The notes: generated from the letters alone by a model not told the origin. Shown: positions 15,297 through 25,868, counted from the stretch's first letter. The stretch is DNA of 64,000 nt from Firm-08 sp045546995 (GCA_045546995.1 JAZQDW010000056.1:13721-77720); one strand, 5' to 3'. A program made the numbers and translations.

Positions 15297-18200
15297 ATGG
15301 TGAAAGAACAAGTCTTGGGCAAGACTACCAGAATGAGCTTTCAAAAGATCACAGAGGCACTCGAAATGCCGAACCTCATTGAGATCCAGAAAAAATCGTA
15401 TCAATGGTTTTTGAAAGAGGGTCTGAAAGAGGTATTTCGTGATGTTTCTTCCATCACGGATTATTCGGGCAATTTGGTGCTGGACTTTCTGGATTACACC
15501 ATGGACGAAGAACCGAAATATTCGGTCATCGAGTGCAAGGTCAGGGATGCCACTTATGCCGCCCCGATCAAGGCTAAGGTGCGGTTGACCAATAATGAAA
15601 CCGGTGAATTGAAAGAGCAAGAGATCTTTATGGGTGATTTCCCCATCATGACCGACAGCGGTACCTTTATCATTAACGGCGCCGAGCGTGTTGTGGTTTC
15701 TCAGCTGGTTCGTTCTCCCGGCATCTATTACACCACTGAAATGGACAAGGCCGGTAATCCCATCTTCAAGACCACGGTGATTCCCAACAGAGGCGCTTGG
15801 TTGGAATATGAGACTGATTCTTCCGGTGTTTTCTACGTTCGAATTGATAAAAACCGCAAACTGCCGGTAACCACTTTCCTGCGTGCCGTTGGCTTTGCTA
15901 AGGATCAGGAAATTTTGGATACCTTTGGCAGCGGTGAACTGATCACCAAAACTTTGGAGAAAGATACCGCTCACGACAGTGATGAGGGTTTGATCGAAGT
16001 TTACAAAAAGTTGCGTCCCGGCGAGCCGCCCACAGTGGAAAGCGCCGTGACCCACTTGAACAATCTGTTCTTTGATGAGAAGCGTTACGATCTGTCCAAG
16101 GTCGGCCGTTTCAAATATAATAAAAAGTTGGCTTTGGGTGCTCGTCTGATCGGCTGCACTCTGGCTGAAAACGCCATTGCCCCCATGACCGGCGAGATTA
16201 TTGCCACCGAGGGCGAAAAGATCAACAAAACCACCGCTATGGCCATTGAGGAAAGCGGTATTTCCCGTATCGACGTTATGGTTGGCGACAGCCGTGTCAG
16301 CGTGTTCTCCAACGGTATGGTCGATATGAGCAAATTTGTCGGATTTGATCCCGCAGAGTGCGGCATTACCGAAAAGGTACGTTTTTCCGTTCTGCAGGAA
16401 ATCCTGGAAAGCTGTGACAGTGATGACGCTATCAAGGCTGCCGTCAGCGAGCGTATGGGTGAACTGGTTCCCAAGACCATCATCTATGATGATATGTTCT
16501 CCTCCATCAACTATTTGATCTGCCTGTCTTATGGTATCGGTGTCAATGATGATATCGACCATTTGGGTAACCGTCGTATTCGCTGTGTCGGCGAACTGCT
16601 GCAAAATCAGTTCCGTATCGGCTTTGCCCGTATGGAGCGTACGATTAAAGAAAGAATGTCTCTGCAGGATCTGGACGTTGTAACTCCGCAGGCATTGATC
16701 AACGTTCGCCCCGTTGTTGCTGCAATCAAAGAATTCTTCGGTTCTTCTCCGTTGTCTCAGTTTATGGATCAGACCAACCCCTTGGCTGAACTGACCCATA
16801 AGAGAAGACTCTCTGCCCTCGGTCCCGGCGGTTTGTCCCGTGACCGTGCCGGTTTTGAGGTTCGTGACGTTCACTATACCCATTACGGCAGAATGTGCCC
16901 CATCGAGACCCCTGAAGGTCCCAACATCGGTTTGATTTCTTATCTTGCTTCCTTTGCCCGCATCAATGATTACGGCTTTATTGAGGCGCCTTATCTGAAG
17001 ATTGATAAGGAAACCGGTAAGGTCACCGATGTCATTGAGTATATGACCGCCGACGTGGAAGACAACTATATCGTTGCACAGGCCAATGAGGCACTGGATG
17101 ATGAGGGTCGTTTCGTGTCCGAGCAGGTTACTGCCCGTCGCCGCGAAGAGATCATCGAGATCGAGCGTGAAAAGATCGACTATATGGACGTTTCACCCAA
17201 GATGATGGTTTCCGTTGCTACGGCAATGATTCCCTTCTTGGAGAACGACGACGCCAACCGTGCTTTGATGGGTGCGAACATGCAGCGTCAGGCTGTGCCG
17301 TTGCTCAAAACGCAGGCGCCTATCGTTGGTACCGGCATGGAATATAAGACTGCTCATGACAGCGGTGTTTGTGTTTTGGCCAAGCGTGACGGTATCGTTG
17401 AATATGTCAGCGCCGATAAGATCGTGCTCAATTACGGTAAGGGCGAGAAGGAAACCTATGAACTGGTTAAATTCCTGCGTTCCAACCAGGGCACCTGTAT
17501 CAATCAGCGCCCCATCGTTGAGGTAGGGGAGAAGGTCAAGGCCAGCCAGATCATTGCTGACGGTCCTTCCACCTGCAATGGTGAGATCGCACTGGGTAAG
17601 AATGCCTTGATCGGTTTTATTACCTGGGAAGGTTACAACTACGAGGACGCCGTTCTGCTGAACGAGAATTTGGTGAAGGACGACGTATATACCTCTATTC
17701 ATATTGAAGAGTATGAAATCGAGGCCAGAAGCACCAAACTGGGTCCGGAAGAGATCACTCGTGATATTCCCAACGTGGGTGATGATGCTCTGAAGGATCT
17801 GGACGAGCGTGGTATTATCCGCATCGGCGCTGAGGTTCGCAGCGGCGACATTCTGGTCGGTCGTGTTACCCCCAAGGGCGAGACCGAACTGACCGCTGAG
17901 GAAAAATTGCTGCGCGCTATCTTTGGTGAAAAGGCCAGAGAAGTCCGTGATACCTCTTTGAAGGTGCCGCACGGCGAATACGGTGTCATTGTTGACATCA
18001 AGGTATTCACCCAGGAGAATTCCGATGAGCTGTCTCCCGGTGTAAATAAAGTTGTACGAGTTTATATTGCTCAGAAGAGAAAGATTCAGGTAGGCGATAA
18101 GATGGCAGGTCGTCACGGTAACAAGGGTGTTATTTCCCGTGTTCTGCCGCAGGAGGATATGCCTTATTTGCCGGATGGCACGCCGCTGGATATCGTTCTC

Positions 18201-18956
18201 AACCCCTTGGGCGTACCTTCTCGTATGAATATCGGTCAGGTGCTGGAGGTCCATCTGGGCTATGCCGCAAGAGCGCTTGGCTGGAAGATCATGACTCCGG
18301 TATTTGACGGTGCTTCCGAGGCTGACATTCGTCAGTGCCTGAAGAAGGCCGGTCTCCGAGAAGACGGTAAGAGCATTCTGTACGATGGTCGTACCGGTCT
18401 GCCTTTTGATAATCCTGTTACCATCGGTGTTATGTACTACCTCAAACTCCATCATCTGGTTGATGATAAGATCCATGCCCGTTCCACCGGTCCTTACTCA
18501 CTAGTTACCCAGCAGCCTTTGGGCGGTAAAGCTCAATTCGGCGGACAGAGATTCGGTGAAATGGAAGTTTGGGCACTGGAAGCTTACGGTGCCGCCTACA
18601 CTCTGCAGGAGATCCTGACCGTTAAATCTGACGACGTTGTGGGTCGTGTCAAAACCTACGAAGCGATCGTGAAGGGTCAAAACGTGCCCACCCCGGGTAT
18701 TCCCGAATCCTTTAAGGTTTTGGTCAAGGAATTGCAGGCATTGGGTCTGGACTTCAAGGTCCTCTCCAAGGATCTGGAGGAGATCGATCTCAAAGAAACC
18801 TTTGCGGATGACGACGATCTCTACAGCGATCATTATAAGAAGGATATGGGCGGCGACGTTGCTGTTGATTCTGAAATTCAGGCCGGTTTCAGCCTGGAGG
18901 ACGAGAATGGCGATCCTATTATGGACGAAGCCGCAGACGAGGATTTTGAAGACTAA
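15297..18956 (+). CDS. rpoB: RNA polymerase beta subunit
   Basis: 1219 residues starting MVKEQVLGKTTRMSFQKI. The rifampicin-pocket region is wild type in appearance (SQFMDQTNPLAELTHKRR, LSALGPGGLSRDRAG). The C-terminal clamp motifs GGKAQFGGQRFGEMEVWAL and LEAYGAAYTLQEIL are intact. An in-frame GTG at 15285 is possible, but the ATG at 15297 fits the family start and lies 11 bases after GGAG. The C-terminal tail is acidic (DEAADEDFED). Upstream there is no rplJ-rplL; the neighbour is a divergent chorismate-synthase-like gene, so rpoB has its own promoter. rpoC follows after 21 bases. Confidence 0.98.
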   Translation: MVKEQVLGKTTRMSFQKITEALEMPNLIEIQKKSYQWFLKEGLKEVFRDVSSITDYSGNLVLDFLDYTMDEEPKYSVIECKVRDATYAAPIKAKVRLTNNETGELKEQEIFMGDFPIMTDSGTFIINGAERVVVSQLVRSPGIYYTTEMDKAGNPIFKTTVIPNRGAWLEYETDSSGVFYVRIDKNRKLPVTTFLRAVGFAKDQEILDTFGSGELITKTLEKDTAHDSDEGLIEVYKKLRPGEPPTVESAVTHLNNLFFDEKRYDLSKVGRFKYNKKLALGARLIGCTLAENAIAPMTGEIIATEGEKINKTTAMAIEESGISRIDVMVGDSRVSVFSNGMVDMSKFVGFDPAECGITEKVRFSVLQEILESCDSDDAIKAAVSERMGELVPKTIIYDDMFSSINYLICLSYGIGVNDDIDHLGNRRIRCVGELLQNQFRIGFARMERTIKERMSLQDLDVVTPQALINVRPVVAAIKEFFGSSPLSQFMDQTNPLAELTHKRRLSALGPGGLSRDRAGFEVRDVHYTHYGRMCPIETPEGPNIGLISYLASFARINDYGFIEAPYLKIDKETGKVTDVIEYMTADVEDNYIVAQANEALDDEGRFVSEQVTARRREEIIEIEREKIDYMDVSPKMMVSVATAMIPFLENDDANRALMGANMQRQAVPLLKTQAPIVGTGMEYKTAHDSGVCVLAKRDGIVEYVSADKIVLNYGKGEKETYELVKFLRSNQGTCINQRPIVEVGEKVKASQIIADGPSTCNGEIALGKNALIGFITWEGYNYEDAVLLNENLVKDDVYTSIHIEEYEIEARSTKLGPEEITRDIPNVGDDALKDLDERGIIRIGAEVRSGDILVGRVTPKGETELTAEEKLLRAIFGEKAREVRDTSLKVPHGEYGVIVDIKVFTQENSDELSPGVNKVVRVYIAQKRKIQVGDKMAGRHGNKGVISRVLPQEDMPYLPDGTPLDIVLNPLGVPSRMNIGQVLEVHLGYAARALGWKIMTPVFDGASEADIRQCLKKAGLREDGKSILYDGRTGLPFDNPVTIGVMYYLKLHHLVDDKIHARSTGPYSLVTQQPLGGKAQFGGQRFGEMEVWALEAYGAAYTLQEILTVKSDDVVGRVKTYEAIVKGQNVPTPGIPESFKVLVKELQALGLDFKVLSKDLEEIDLKETFADDDDLYSDHYKKDMGGDVAVDSEIQAGFSLEDENGDPIMDEAADEDFED

Positions 18957-18977
18957 TTTTGAAAGGAGCCGGAACTA

Positions 18978-21900
18978 ATGGAATTTAATGCTTTTGAAGC
19001 AATAAAAATCGGCCTTGCCTCTCCCGATAAGATCAGAGAATGGTCTTACGGCGAGGTAAAGAAGCCCGAAACCATCAACTACAGAACCTTAAAGCCTGAA
19101 AAAGAAGGCTTGTTCTGTGAAAAAATATTCGGACCTACCAAAGACTGGGAATGCCATTGCGGTAAGTATAAAAGAATCCGCTATAAGGGCAAGGTTTGCG
19201 ACAAGTGCGGTGTAGAGGTTACCCGTGCAAAAGTTCGTAGAGAAAGAATGGGCCACATCGAGCTGGCAACACCCGTTTCTCATATCTGGTATTTCAAGGG
19301 AATCCCTGCCAGAATGGGCCTGATGCTGGACATGACCCCCAAGGATCTTGAAAAAGTTCTGTATTTCGATTCTTATATCATTGTCGATCCCGGCGATACG
19401 CCTTTGATGAAAAAGCAGATCGTTACCGACCGTGAGTATATGGAACTGCAGGAAAGATACGAGGACGATTTCCGTGCCGGAATGGGCGCCGAGGCCATTA
19501 AGGAATTATTGGCCGAGATCGATCTGGAGGAGCTTGCCACCGAGCTGCGAGAAGAGTTTGAGACCGCCACCGGTCAAAAACGCGCAAGACTGGCCAAGAG
19601 AATCGAGGTTGTTGAGGCGTTCCGTCAATCCGGGAACCGTCCCGAGTGGATGATTCTGGATGTCATTCCCGTAATTCCTCCGGATATTCGTCCTATGGTT
19701 CAGTTGGACGGCGGCAGATTTGCCACCTCCGACCTGAACGATCTGTACCGTCGTGTTATCAACCGCAACAACCGTCTGAAGAGACTGCTGGAGTTGGGTG
19801 CGCCCGACGTAATCGTACGTAATGAAAAGCGTATTCTGCAGCAGGCCGTCGATGCTTTGATTGATAATGGCCGCCGCGGACGTCCCGTAACCGGTCAAAA
19901 TAACCGTCCTTTGAAATCCCTTTCCGATATGCTGAAGGGCAAACAGGGCCGTTTTCGTCAGAACTTGCTGGGCAAGCGTGTCGACTACTCTGGTCGTTCG
20001 GTTATCGTTGTCGGTCCCGAACTGAAGATTTATCAGTGCGGTCTGCCCAAGGAAATGGCAATCGAGCTGTTCAAGCCCTTTGTTATGAAGAAATTGGTTG
20101 CTGACGGTCTGGCCACGAACATCAAATCCGCCAAGAAAATGGTGGAAAAACTGCGTACCGAGGTTTGGGATGCGCTGGATGCTGTTATCAAGGAGCATCC
20201 TGTTATGCTCAACCGTGCGCCCACCTTGCATCGTCTCGGTATTCAGGCATTTGAACCCGTATTGGTCGAGGGTAGAGCACTGAAACTGCATCCCTTGGTA
20301 TGTACCGCCTTCAACGCCGACTTTGACGGTGACCAGATGGCTGTACACGTACCCTTGAGCGCTGAGGCGCAGGCGGAAGCCAGATTTTTGATGTTGTCTG
20401 CCAACAACCTGCTCAAACCCCAGGACGGCCGTCCCGTTGCGGTTCCTACGCAGGATATGGTACTCGGTTCTTACTACCTCACTATTATTAAAGAGGATGA
20501 GCCCGGCGCGGGCAAAGCCTTTAAGGATGTTGACGAAGCCAAGCTTGCCTATGATGTCGGCGCCATCGGTCTGCACGCACCCATCAAGGTTCGTATGACT
20601 AAAGAGGTGGATGGCGAGAAGAGAAGCGGTATCATCGAGACCACCATCGGTAAGCTGATCTTCAACCAGCCCATTCCGCAGGATCTGGGCTTTGTAGATC
20701 GTAGCAAACCCGAAAATGAGTTTGCTCTTGAGGTCGATTTCCTCGTCACCAAGGGTGGACTCAATAAGATCGTTGATCGTTGCATCCGTGTTCACGGTTC
20801 TACCGAGACCGCTGAGATTCTGGATGCCATCAAGGCTCAGGGTTATAAGTTCTCCACCCGTGGTGCCATCACCGTTTCCTGCGCGGATATGAGTGTTCCG
20901 CCCGAAAAGGAAGCTTTGATTGCCGAGGCAGAGGAGAAGGTTGCCAAGATTACCAGAGATTATCGCCGTGGTAAGATGACCGACGAGGGTCGTTACAGAA
21001 TGGTTATTGACACCTGGAACGACACCACCAAATTGGTTACCGATGCACTGCAGCAGAATCTTGATGAGTTCAACCCCATCTTTATGATGGCAAATTCCGG
21101 TGCTCGTGGTTCTATGAACCAGATCCGTCAGTTGGCCGGTATGCGTGGTCTGATGGCCAACACCTCCGGTAAAGCGATCGAAATTCCCATTCGTGCCAAC
21201 TTCCGTGAAGGCTTGAACGTAATTGAATATTTCATTTCCTCCAGAGGTGCCCGTAAGGGTATGGCTGATACCGCTCTGAGAACTGCTGACTCGGGTTATT
21301 TGACCCGTCGTCTGGTTGACGTTTCTCAGGAGGTTATTATCCGCGAACAGGATTGTGGTAGCAAACAGGGTATTATGGTTTGTGACATCGTCGAGGGCGG
21401 CGGTATCATCGAAGGCATGAAGGACCGTCTGTTGGGCAGATACCTTGTCAATGACTTTGTTGATCCCGCTACCGGTGAGGTACTGGTATCCAACGAAAAA
21501 ATGATGGATGAGGATGATGCGGCCAAGATCATTGCCACCGGCGTGACCGAGGTTGAGATTCGTTCCACCCTGACCTGTCACCTGATGCACGGTGTTTGCG
21601 CCAAGTGTTACGGCGCCAATATGGCCAACGGTAAAGGCGTTAACGTTGGTGAGGCTGTCGGTATCATCGCTGCTCAGTCCATTGGCGAACCCGGTACCCA
21701 GCTTACTATGCGTACCTTCCATACCGGTGGTGTTGCATCTGCCGAAGATATCACCCAGGGTCTTCCCAGAGTTGAAGAACTCTTTGAGGGCCGCAAACCT
21801 AAAAAGACCGCGATTCTTGCCGAAGATGAGGGTATTTTGACCACAGAGGATGAGGGCAATATCAAACGTGCCACCATCCGCAACCCCGAAACCGGTGAAG

Positions 21901-22562
21901 AGAAGCAGTTTATGATTCCGTTTGGCATCAAGTATAAGCAAGAACTGGAAGGCACTCACGTTGCTAAGGGTCAGATCATCACTGATGGTGTGCCCAATCC
22001 TCACGACATACTTCGTCTGAACGGCGACATTGCCGTGCAGGATTACCTCATTAAAGAGGTACAAAAGGTTTACCGTATGCAGGGTGTTGATATCAACGAT
22101 AAGCATATCGAGGTTATCGTTCGCCAGATGATCAAGAAGGTTCGTATCATCGAGCGCGGTTCCACCGATTTTCTGGTTGGCTCTTTGGCTGATCGTTATG
22201 AGGTCGATACCGCTAATGAGGCGATTCGTCAGCGGATCGCAGCAGGGGAGGCCGGCCTGACCGAAGCGACCTATGAGGTGATCCTGCTTGGTATCACCAA
22301 GGCTGCCTTGGCTACCGATTCCTTCATGTCTGCCGCTTCCTTCCAGGAGACCACTCGTGTACTGACCGATGCTGCCATTCACGGCAAGATCGATCATCTG
22401 GTTGGTCTGAAGGAAAACGTTATTATCGGTCGTCTGATCCCTGCCGGTACCGGCTTGTCCATGTATCGCAGTGTTGATATGGAGATCGCTTCTCCCGAAA
22501 TCGAAAATGACGATACCTTTACCACTGAAAAAGTTGTCGCCGGTGTGCAAGAAAATGCTTGA
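18978..22562 (+). CDS. rpoC: RNA polymerase beta' subunit
   Basis: 1194 residues. The N-terminal zinc-binding cysteines are in CHCGKYKRIRYKGKVCDKC. The active-site Mg2+ loop is NADFDGDQMAVH. The bridge helix and trigger-loop region is readable around MRGLMANTSGKAIEIPI, and the second zinc site around STLTCHLMHGVCAKCYG. Length and order are normal for Firmicutes. It is preceded by GAAAGGAG, 21 bases after rpoB, and forms the catalytic core with it. An inverted repeat follows at 22617. Confidence 0.98.
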   Translation: MEFNAFEAIKIGLASPDKIREWSYGEVKKPETINYRTLKPEKEGLFCEKIFGPTKDWECHCGKYKRIRYKGKVCDKCGVEVTRAKVRRERMGHIELATPVSHIWYFKGIPARMGLMLDMTPKDLEKVLYFDSYIIVDPGDTPLMKKQIVTDREYMELQERYEDDFRAGMGAEAIKELLAEIDLEELATELREEFETATGQKRARLAKRIEVVEAFRQSGNRPEWMILDVIPVIPPDIRPMVQLDGGRFATSDLNDLYRRVINRNNRLKRLLELGAPDVIVRNEKRILQQAVDALIDNGRRGRPVTGQNNRPLKSLSDMLKGKQGRFRQNLLGKRVDYSGRSVIVVGPELKIYQCGLPKEMAIELFKPFVMKKLVADGLATNIKSAKKMVEKLRTEVWDALDAVIKEHPVMLNRAPTLHRLGIQAFEPVLVEGRALKLHPLVCTAFNADFDGDQMAVHVPLSAEAQAEARFLMLSANNLLKPQDGRPVAVPTQDMVLGSYYLTIIKEDEPGAGKAFKDVDEAKLAYDVGAIGLHAPIKVRMTKEVDGEKRSGIIETTIGKLIFNQPIPQDLGFVDRSKPENEFALEVDFLVTKGGLNKIVDRCIRVHGSTETAEILDAIKAQGYKFSTRGAITVSCADMSVPPEKEALIAEAEEKVAKITRDYRRGKMTDEGRYRMVIDTWNDTTKLVTDALQQNLDEFNPIFMMANSGARGSMNQIRQLAGMRGLMANTSGKAIEIPIRANFREGLNVIEYFISSRGARKGMADTALRTADSGYLTRRLVDVSQEVIIREQDCGSKQGIMVCDIVEGGGIIEGMKDRLLGRYLVNDFVDPATGEVLVSNEKMMDEDDAAKIIATGVTEVEIRSTLTCHLMHGVCAKCYGANMANGKGVNVGEAVGIIAAQSIGEPGTQLTMRTFHTGGVASAEDITQGLPRVEELFEGRKPKKTAILAEDEGILTTEDEGNIKRATIRNPETGEEKQFMIPFGIKYKQELEGTHVAKGQIITDGVPNPHDILRLNGDIAVQDYLIKEVQKVYRMQGVDINDKHIEVIVRQMIKKVRIIERGSTDFLVGSLADRYEVDTANEAIRQRIAAGEAGLTEATYEVILLGITKAALATDSFMSAASFQETTRVLTDAAIHGKIDHLVGLKENVIIGRLIPAGTGLSMYRSVDMEIASPEIENDDTFTTEKVVAGVQENA

Positions 22563-22616
22563 CATCTTGACAAAAATATGTTAATTTAATATTTGGTGCC
22601 GTATGGGCACTGAAAA

Positions 22617-22651
22617 GTAAATAGCCTGCCGAGTATCGACAGGCTATTTAC
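22617..22651. repeat. inverted repeat after rpoC
   Basis: GTAAATAGCCTG and CAGGCTATTTAC form a perfect 12-bp stem with an 11-base loop. There is no T-run after it on either strand, so it is a weak terminator at best; it could stabilise the rpoBC mRNA end or attenuate transcription into rpsL. Confidence 0.5.
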
Positions 22652-22720
22652 TATGTTTGATTGCAGGACGTTTTTGTATAGAAATGTCTTCAATATAAAT
22701 AATAAAGAAGGAGGTGCCAT

Positions 22721-23140
22721 ATGCCTACATTTAACCAGCTCGTCAGAAAGGGTCGTGAGATGTCTGAAAAGAAGTCTACTGCTCCCGCTTTGAATAGAGG
22801 CTTGAATACGCTGCGTGGTCGTGCCATTCAGTCCAATTCTCCTCAGAAGCGTGGTGTTTGCACTGCTGTTAAGACTTCCACTCCCAAGAAGCCTAACTCT
22901 GCTCTTAGAAAAATCGCCAGAGTTCGTTTGACCAACGGTATGGAAGTTACTTCTTACATTCCCGGTATCGGTCACAACCTGCAGGAGCATAGCGTGGTTT
23001 TGATCCGTGGCGGCAGAGTTAAGGACTTGCCCGGTGTGCGTTATCACATCATTCGCGGTACTCTGGATACTCAGGGTGTTGCCAATCGTCTGCAGCCCCG
23101 CTCCAAGTACGGTGCAAAGAGACCCAAGGCCGGCAAGTAA
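22721..23140 (+). CDS. rpsL: 30S ribosomal protein S12
   Basis: 139 residues with the conserved core TPKKPNSALRKIARVRLTNG, including the lysine altered in streptomycin resistance in other species, here wild type. PGIGHNLQEHSVVLIRGGR and the basic C-terminus RSKYGAKRPK are also standard. The ribosome site AAGGAGG precedes the ATG. First gene of the str operon (rpsL, rpsG, fusA, tuf). It contacts the decoding centre of the small subunit. Confidence 0.98.
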   Translation: MPTFNQLVRKGREMSEKKSTAPALNRGLNTLRGRAIQSNSPQKRGVCTAVKTSTPKKPNSALRKIARVRLTNGMEVTSYIPGIGHNLQEHSVVLIRGGRVKDLPGVRYHIIRGTLDTQGVANRLQPRSKYGAKRPKAGK

Positions 23141-23294
23141 TTTACTGCCAAACAAAATTGCTTTCATCATTTGAAAAAGCAAAAACTGCTTTTAGAGTGT
23201 TTAATATATTAAACCTCTTTAAGCTGACGGAGACCCCCGCGCGGGTTTTCGAGTACCTAAGAGATCATATTATTATAATGAAGGAGGGAAGAAC
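23141..23294 (+). promoter_or_regulatory. rpsL-rpsG intergenic region, possible S7 control site
   Basis: This 154-base spacer is long for the operon. It contains a GC-rich self-complementary core CCCGCGCGGG (23236-23245) followed by TTTT. In Escherichia coli the same interval holds the S7 autoregulatory target; whether this RNA binds S7 cannot be seen directly. Confidence 0.35.
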
Positions 23295-23765
23295 ATGCCT
23301 AGAAGAGGTTTTGTCCCCAAAAGAGATGTTTTGCCCGATCCCGTCTACCAGAGCAAGTTGGTTACCAAGCTGATCAACAACATCATGTATGACGGCAAAA
23401 AGGGTGTGGCTCAGAAGATCGTTTACGATGCTTTTGAGACTGTTAGAGCAAAAACCGGTAAGGATCCTATGGATGCCTTTAATGAGGCTATGGAAAACAT
23501 TATGCCTCAGTTGGAAGTTAAGGCTCGCCGTGTAGGTGGTGCTAACTACCAGGTACCCATCGAGGTAAGACCGGAAAGACGTCAGACCCTGGGTCTGCGT
23601 TGGATCACCGCTTATTCCAGAAGCAGAAGTGAGAGAACCATGGCTGAGAGATTGGCCGGCGAGATCATGGATGCTTGCAACGGTACCGGCGGTGCTGTTA
23701 AGAAGAAGGAAGATACCCATAAGATGGCTGAGGCCAACAAGGCCTTTGCTCATTACAGATGGTAA
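23295..23765 (+). CDS. rpsG: 30S ribosomal protein S7
   Basis: 156 residues, starting MPRRGFVPKRDVLPDPVYQS after GAAGGAGG. GGANYQVPIEVRPERRQTLG and MAERLAGEIMDACNGTGGAVKK are the standard rRNA-binding segments. The length equals the usual bacterial S7. It nucleates assembly of the 30S head and may repress its own operon. fusA follows after 24 bases. Confidence 0.98.
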   Translation: MPRRGFVPKRDVLPDPVYQSKLVTKLINNIMYDGKKGVAQKIVYDAFETVRAKTGKDPMDAFNEAMENIMPQLEVKARRVGGANYQVPIEVRPERRQTLGLRWITAYSRSRSERTMAERLAGEIMDACNGTGGAVKKKEDTHKMAEANKAFAHYRW

Positions 23766-23789
23766 TCCGGGTCGAGGAAAGGAGTTAAT

Positions 23790-25868
23790 ATGTCAAGAGA
23801 ATTTCCCATTAACCTGTATAGAAATATTGGCATCATGGCTCATATCGACGCCGGTAAAACCACCACTACCGAAAGAATTCTGTTCTATACCGGCCGTACT
23901 CACAAAATCGGTGAGACCCATGATGGCGCTGCCACCATGGACTGGATGGAACAGGAGCAGGAGCGTGGTATTACCATCACTTCCGCTGCTACTACCGCAC
24001 ACTGGAAGGGTCACCGTATCAATATCATTGATACTCCCGGACACGTTGACTTTACGGTAGAAGTTGAGCGTTCTTTGCGCGTTTTGGACGGTGCTGTTAC
24101 CGTTTTGTGTGCAAAGGGCGGCGTTGAGCCCCAAAGTGAGACTGTATGGCGTCAGGCTGAGGAATATAAAGTTCCCAGAATGTGCTATGTCAACAAGATG
24201 GATATTCTGGGCGCCGATTTTTATCGCGTCGTTGATATGCTGAAGGATCGCCTGAAGGCAAATGCAGTTCCGATTCAGCTGCCCATCGGTGCAGAGGATA
24301 CCTTCCGTGGTATCGTTGATCTGGTCACCATGAAGGCAGAGGTTTATTATGATGATCTGGGTAAGGACTTCCGTGAAGAAGAGATTCCCGAAGATCTTAA
24401 AGATCAGGCCGAGGCCTATCGTGCCGAGCTGGTTGAGAAAGTTGCTGAAACCAGTGAAGAACTGATGGACAAGTACTTTGAAGATGGTGATCTGTCCGAG
24501 GCTGATCTGCGTAAGGGTATCCGCGAGGCTACCATCGGCAACACCTTTGTTCCCGTTTGTTGCGGTACTTCCTACCGCAACAAGGGCGTTCAGCTGTTGC
24601 TGGATAACATCATTGAGTATATGCCTTCTCCCGTCGACATTCCCGCCATTAAGGGTGTTAATCCCGACAGCGGCGAAGAGGATGAGAGACAAGCAGATGA
24701 TAAGGCACCTTTCAGTGCTTTGGCATTTAAGATCATGACCGACCCCTTTGTTGGTAAGTTGTGCTTCTTCCGTGTATATTCCGGTACTTTCCAGGCCGGT
24801 ACTTCGGTTTACAACTCCGTTAAGGGCAGCAAGGACAGAATCGGCCGTATCGTAGCCATGCACGCTAACCATCGTGAAGATATCACGGAGGTATTTGCCG
24901 GTGATATCGCTGCTGCTGTTGGTTTGAAGAACGTCGGTACCGGTGATACGCTGTGTGATGAGGATCATCCCATCATTCTGGAATCCATGGAATTCCCCGA
25001 GCCCGTTATTCGCGTTGCTATCGAGCCCAAGAGTAAGGCTTCTCAGGAGAAGATGGGTATTGCTTTGGCAAAACTTGCTGAAGAAGATCCCACCTTCAAG
25101 ACCTATACCGATGATGAAACCGGTCAGACCATCATCGCCGGTATGGGTGAGCTCCATCTGGAGATCATCGTTGACCGTCTGTTGAGAGAATTTAAGGTTG
25201 AGGCCAATGTTGGCGCACCTCAGGTATCTTACAAAGAGACCATCCGCAAGAATGCTGACGTGGATATGAAATATGCTCGTCAGTCCGGCGGTAAGGGTCA
25301 GTACGGTCACGTTAAGATTCGTGTTACTCCCAACGAAAGCGGCGCTGGTTACGAGTTTATCAACTCCGTTGTCGGTGGTGCAGTTCCCAAGGAGTATATC
25401 CCTGCAGTTGATGCCGGTATCCAGGGCGCTATGCAGTCCGGTGTACTGGCCGGCTATGAGGTTGTTGACCTGAAGGTCGAACTGTATGACGGTTCTTACC
25501 ATGAGGTTGACTCTTCCGAAATGGCATTTAAGATCGCCGGTAGTATGGCTATTAAAGAAGCTATGCGTAAGGCTGATCCCGTTCTGCAGGAGCCCATTAT
25601 GCAGGTAGACGTTGTCGTACCTGAGGAATACATGGGCGACGTTATGGGCGACCTGAACTCCCGCCGTGGTCAGATCCAGGGTATGGAGGCCATTCCCGGT
25701 GCCCAGCACATTGCAGCTCTCGTTCCTCTGAGCGAGATGTTTGGTTATGCTACCGACCTGCGTTCCAAGACCCAGGGCCGTGGTAACTATTCCATGCAGC
25801 CGCATTCTTTCCTCGAAGTGCCCAAGAGCATTGCAGAGAAAATTATTGCCGGTCGTGCTAAAAACTAA
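23790..25868 (+). CDS. fusA: translation elongation factor G
   Basis: 692 residues. GTPase motifs are G1 AHIDAGKTTTT, G2 EQERGITITSAAT, G3 DTPGHVDF and G4 NKMD. Domain IV (ARQSGGKGQYGHVKI) and domain V (MSRRGQ equivalent NSRRGQIQGME) are present. The protein drives ribosomal translocation with GTP hydrolysis. Strong AAAGGAG site; 90 bases separate it from tuf, within the str operon. Confidence 0.98.
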   Translation: MSREFPINLYRNIGIMAHIDAGKTTTTERILFYTGRTHKIGETHDGAATMDWMEQEQERGITITSAATTAHWKGHRINIIDTPGHVDFTVEVERSLRVLDGAVTVLCAKGGVEPQSETVWRQAEEYKVPRMCYVNKMDILGADFYRVVDMLKDRLKANAVPIQLPIGAEDTFRGIVDLVTMKAEVYYDDLGKDFREEEIPEDLKDQAEAYRAELVEKVAETSEELMDKYFEDGDLSEADLRKGIREATIGNTFVPVCCGTSYRNKGVQLLLDNIIEYMPSPVDIPAIKGVNPDSGEEDERQADDKAPFSALAFKIMTDPFVGKLCFFRVYSGTFQAGTSVYNSVKGSKDRIGRIVAMHANHREDITEVFAGDIAAAVGLKNVGTGDTLCDEDHPIILESMEFPEPVIRVAIEPKSKASQEKMGIALAKLAEEDPTFKTYTDDETGQTIIAGMGELHLEIIVDRLLREFKVEANVGAPQVSYKETIRKNADVDMKYARQSGGKGQYGHVKIRVTPNESGAGYEFINSVVGGAVPKEYIPAVDAGIQGAMQSGVLAGYEVVDLKVELYDGSYHEVDSSEMAFKIAGSMAIKEAMRKADPVLQEPIMQVDVVVPEEYMGDVMGDLNSRRGQIQGMEAIPGAQHIAALVPLSEMFGYATDLRSKTQGRGNYSMQPHSFLEVPKSIAEKIIAGRAKN

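Noticed and set aside
19506..22565. 1019-codon open frame antisense to rpoC
   Set aside because: rpoC is beyond doubt on the plus strand. The long opposite frame results from avoidance of certain codons in a highly expressed gene.
22617..22651. strong rpoC terminator
   Set aside because: The stem is perfect but no T-run follows on either strand, so I list it only as an inverted repeat.
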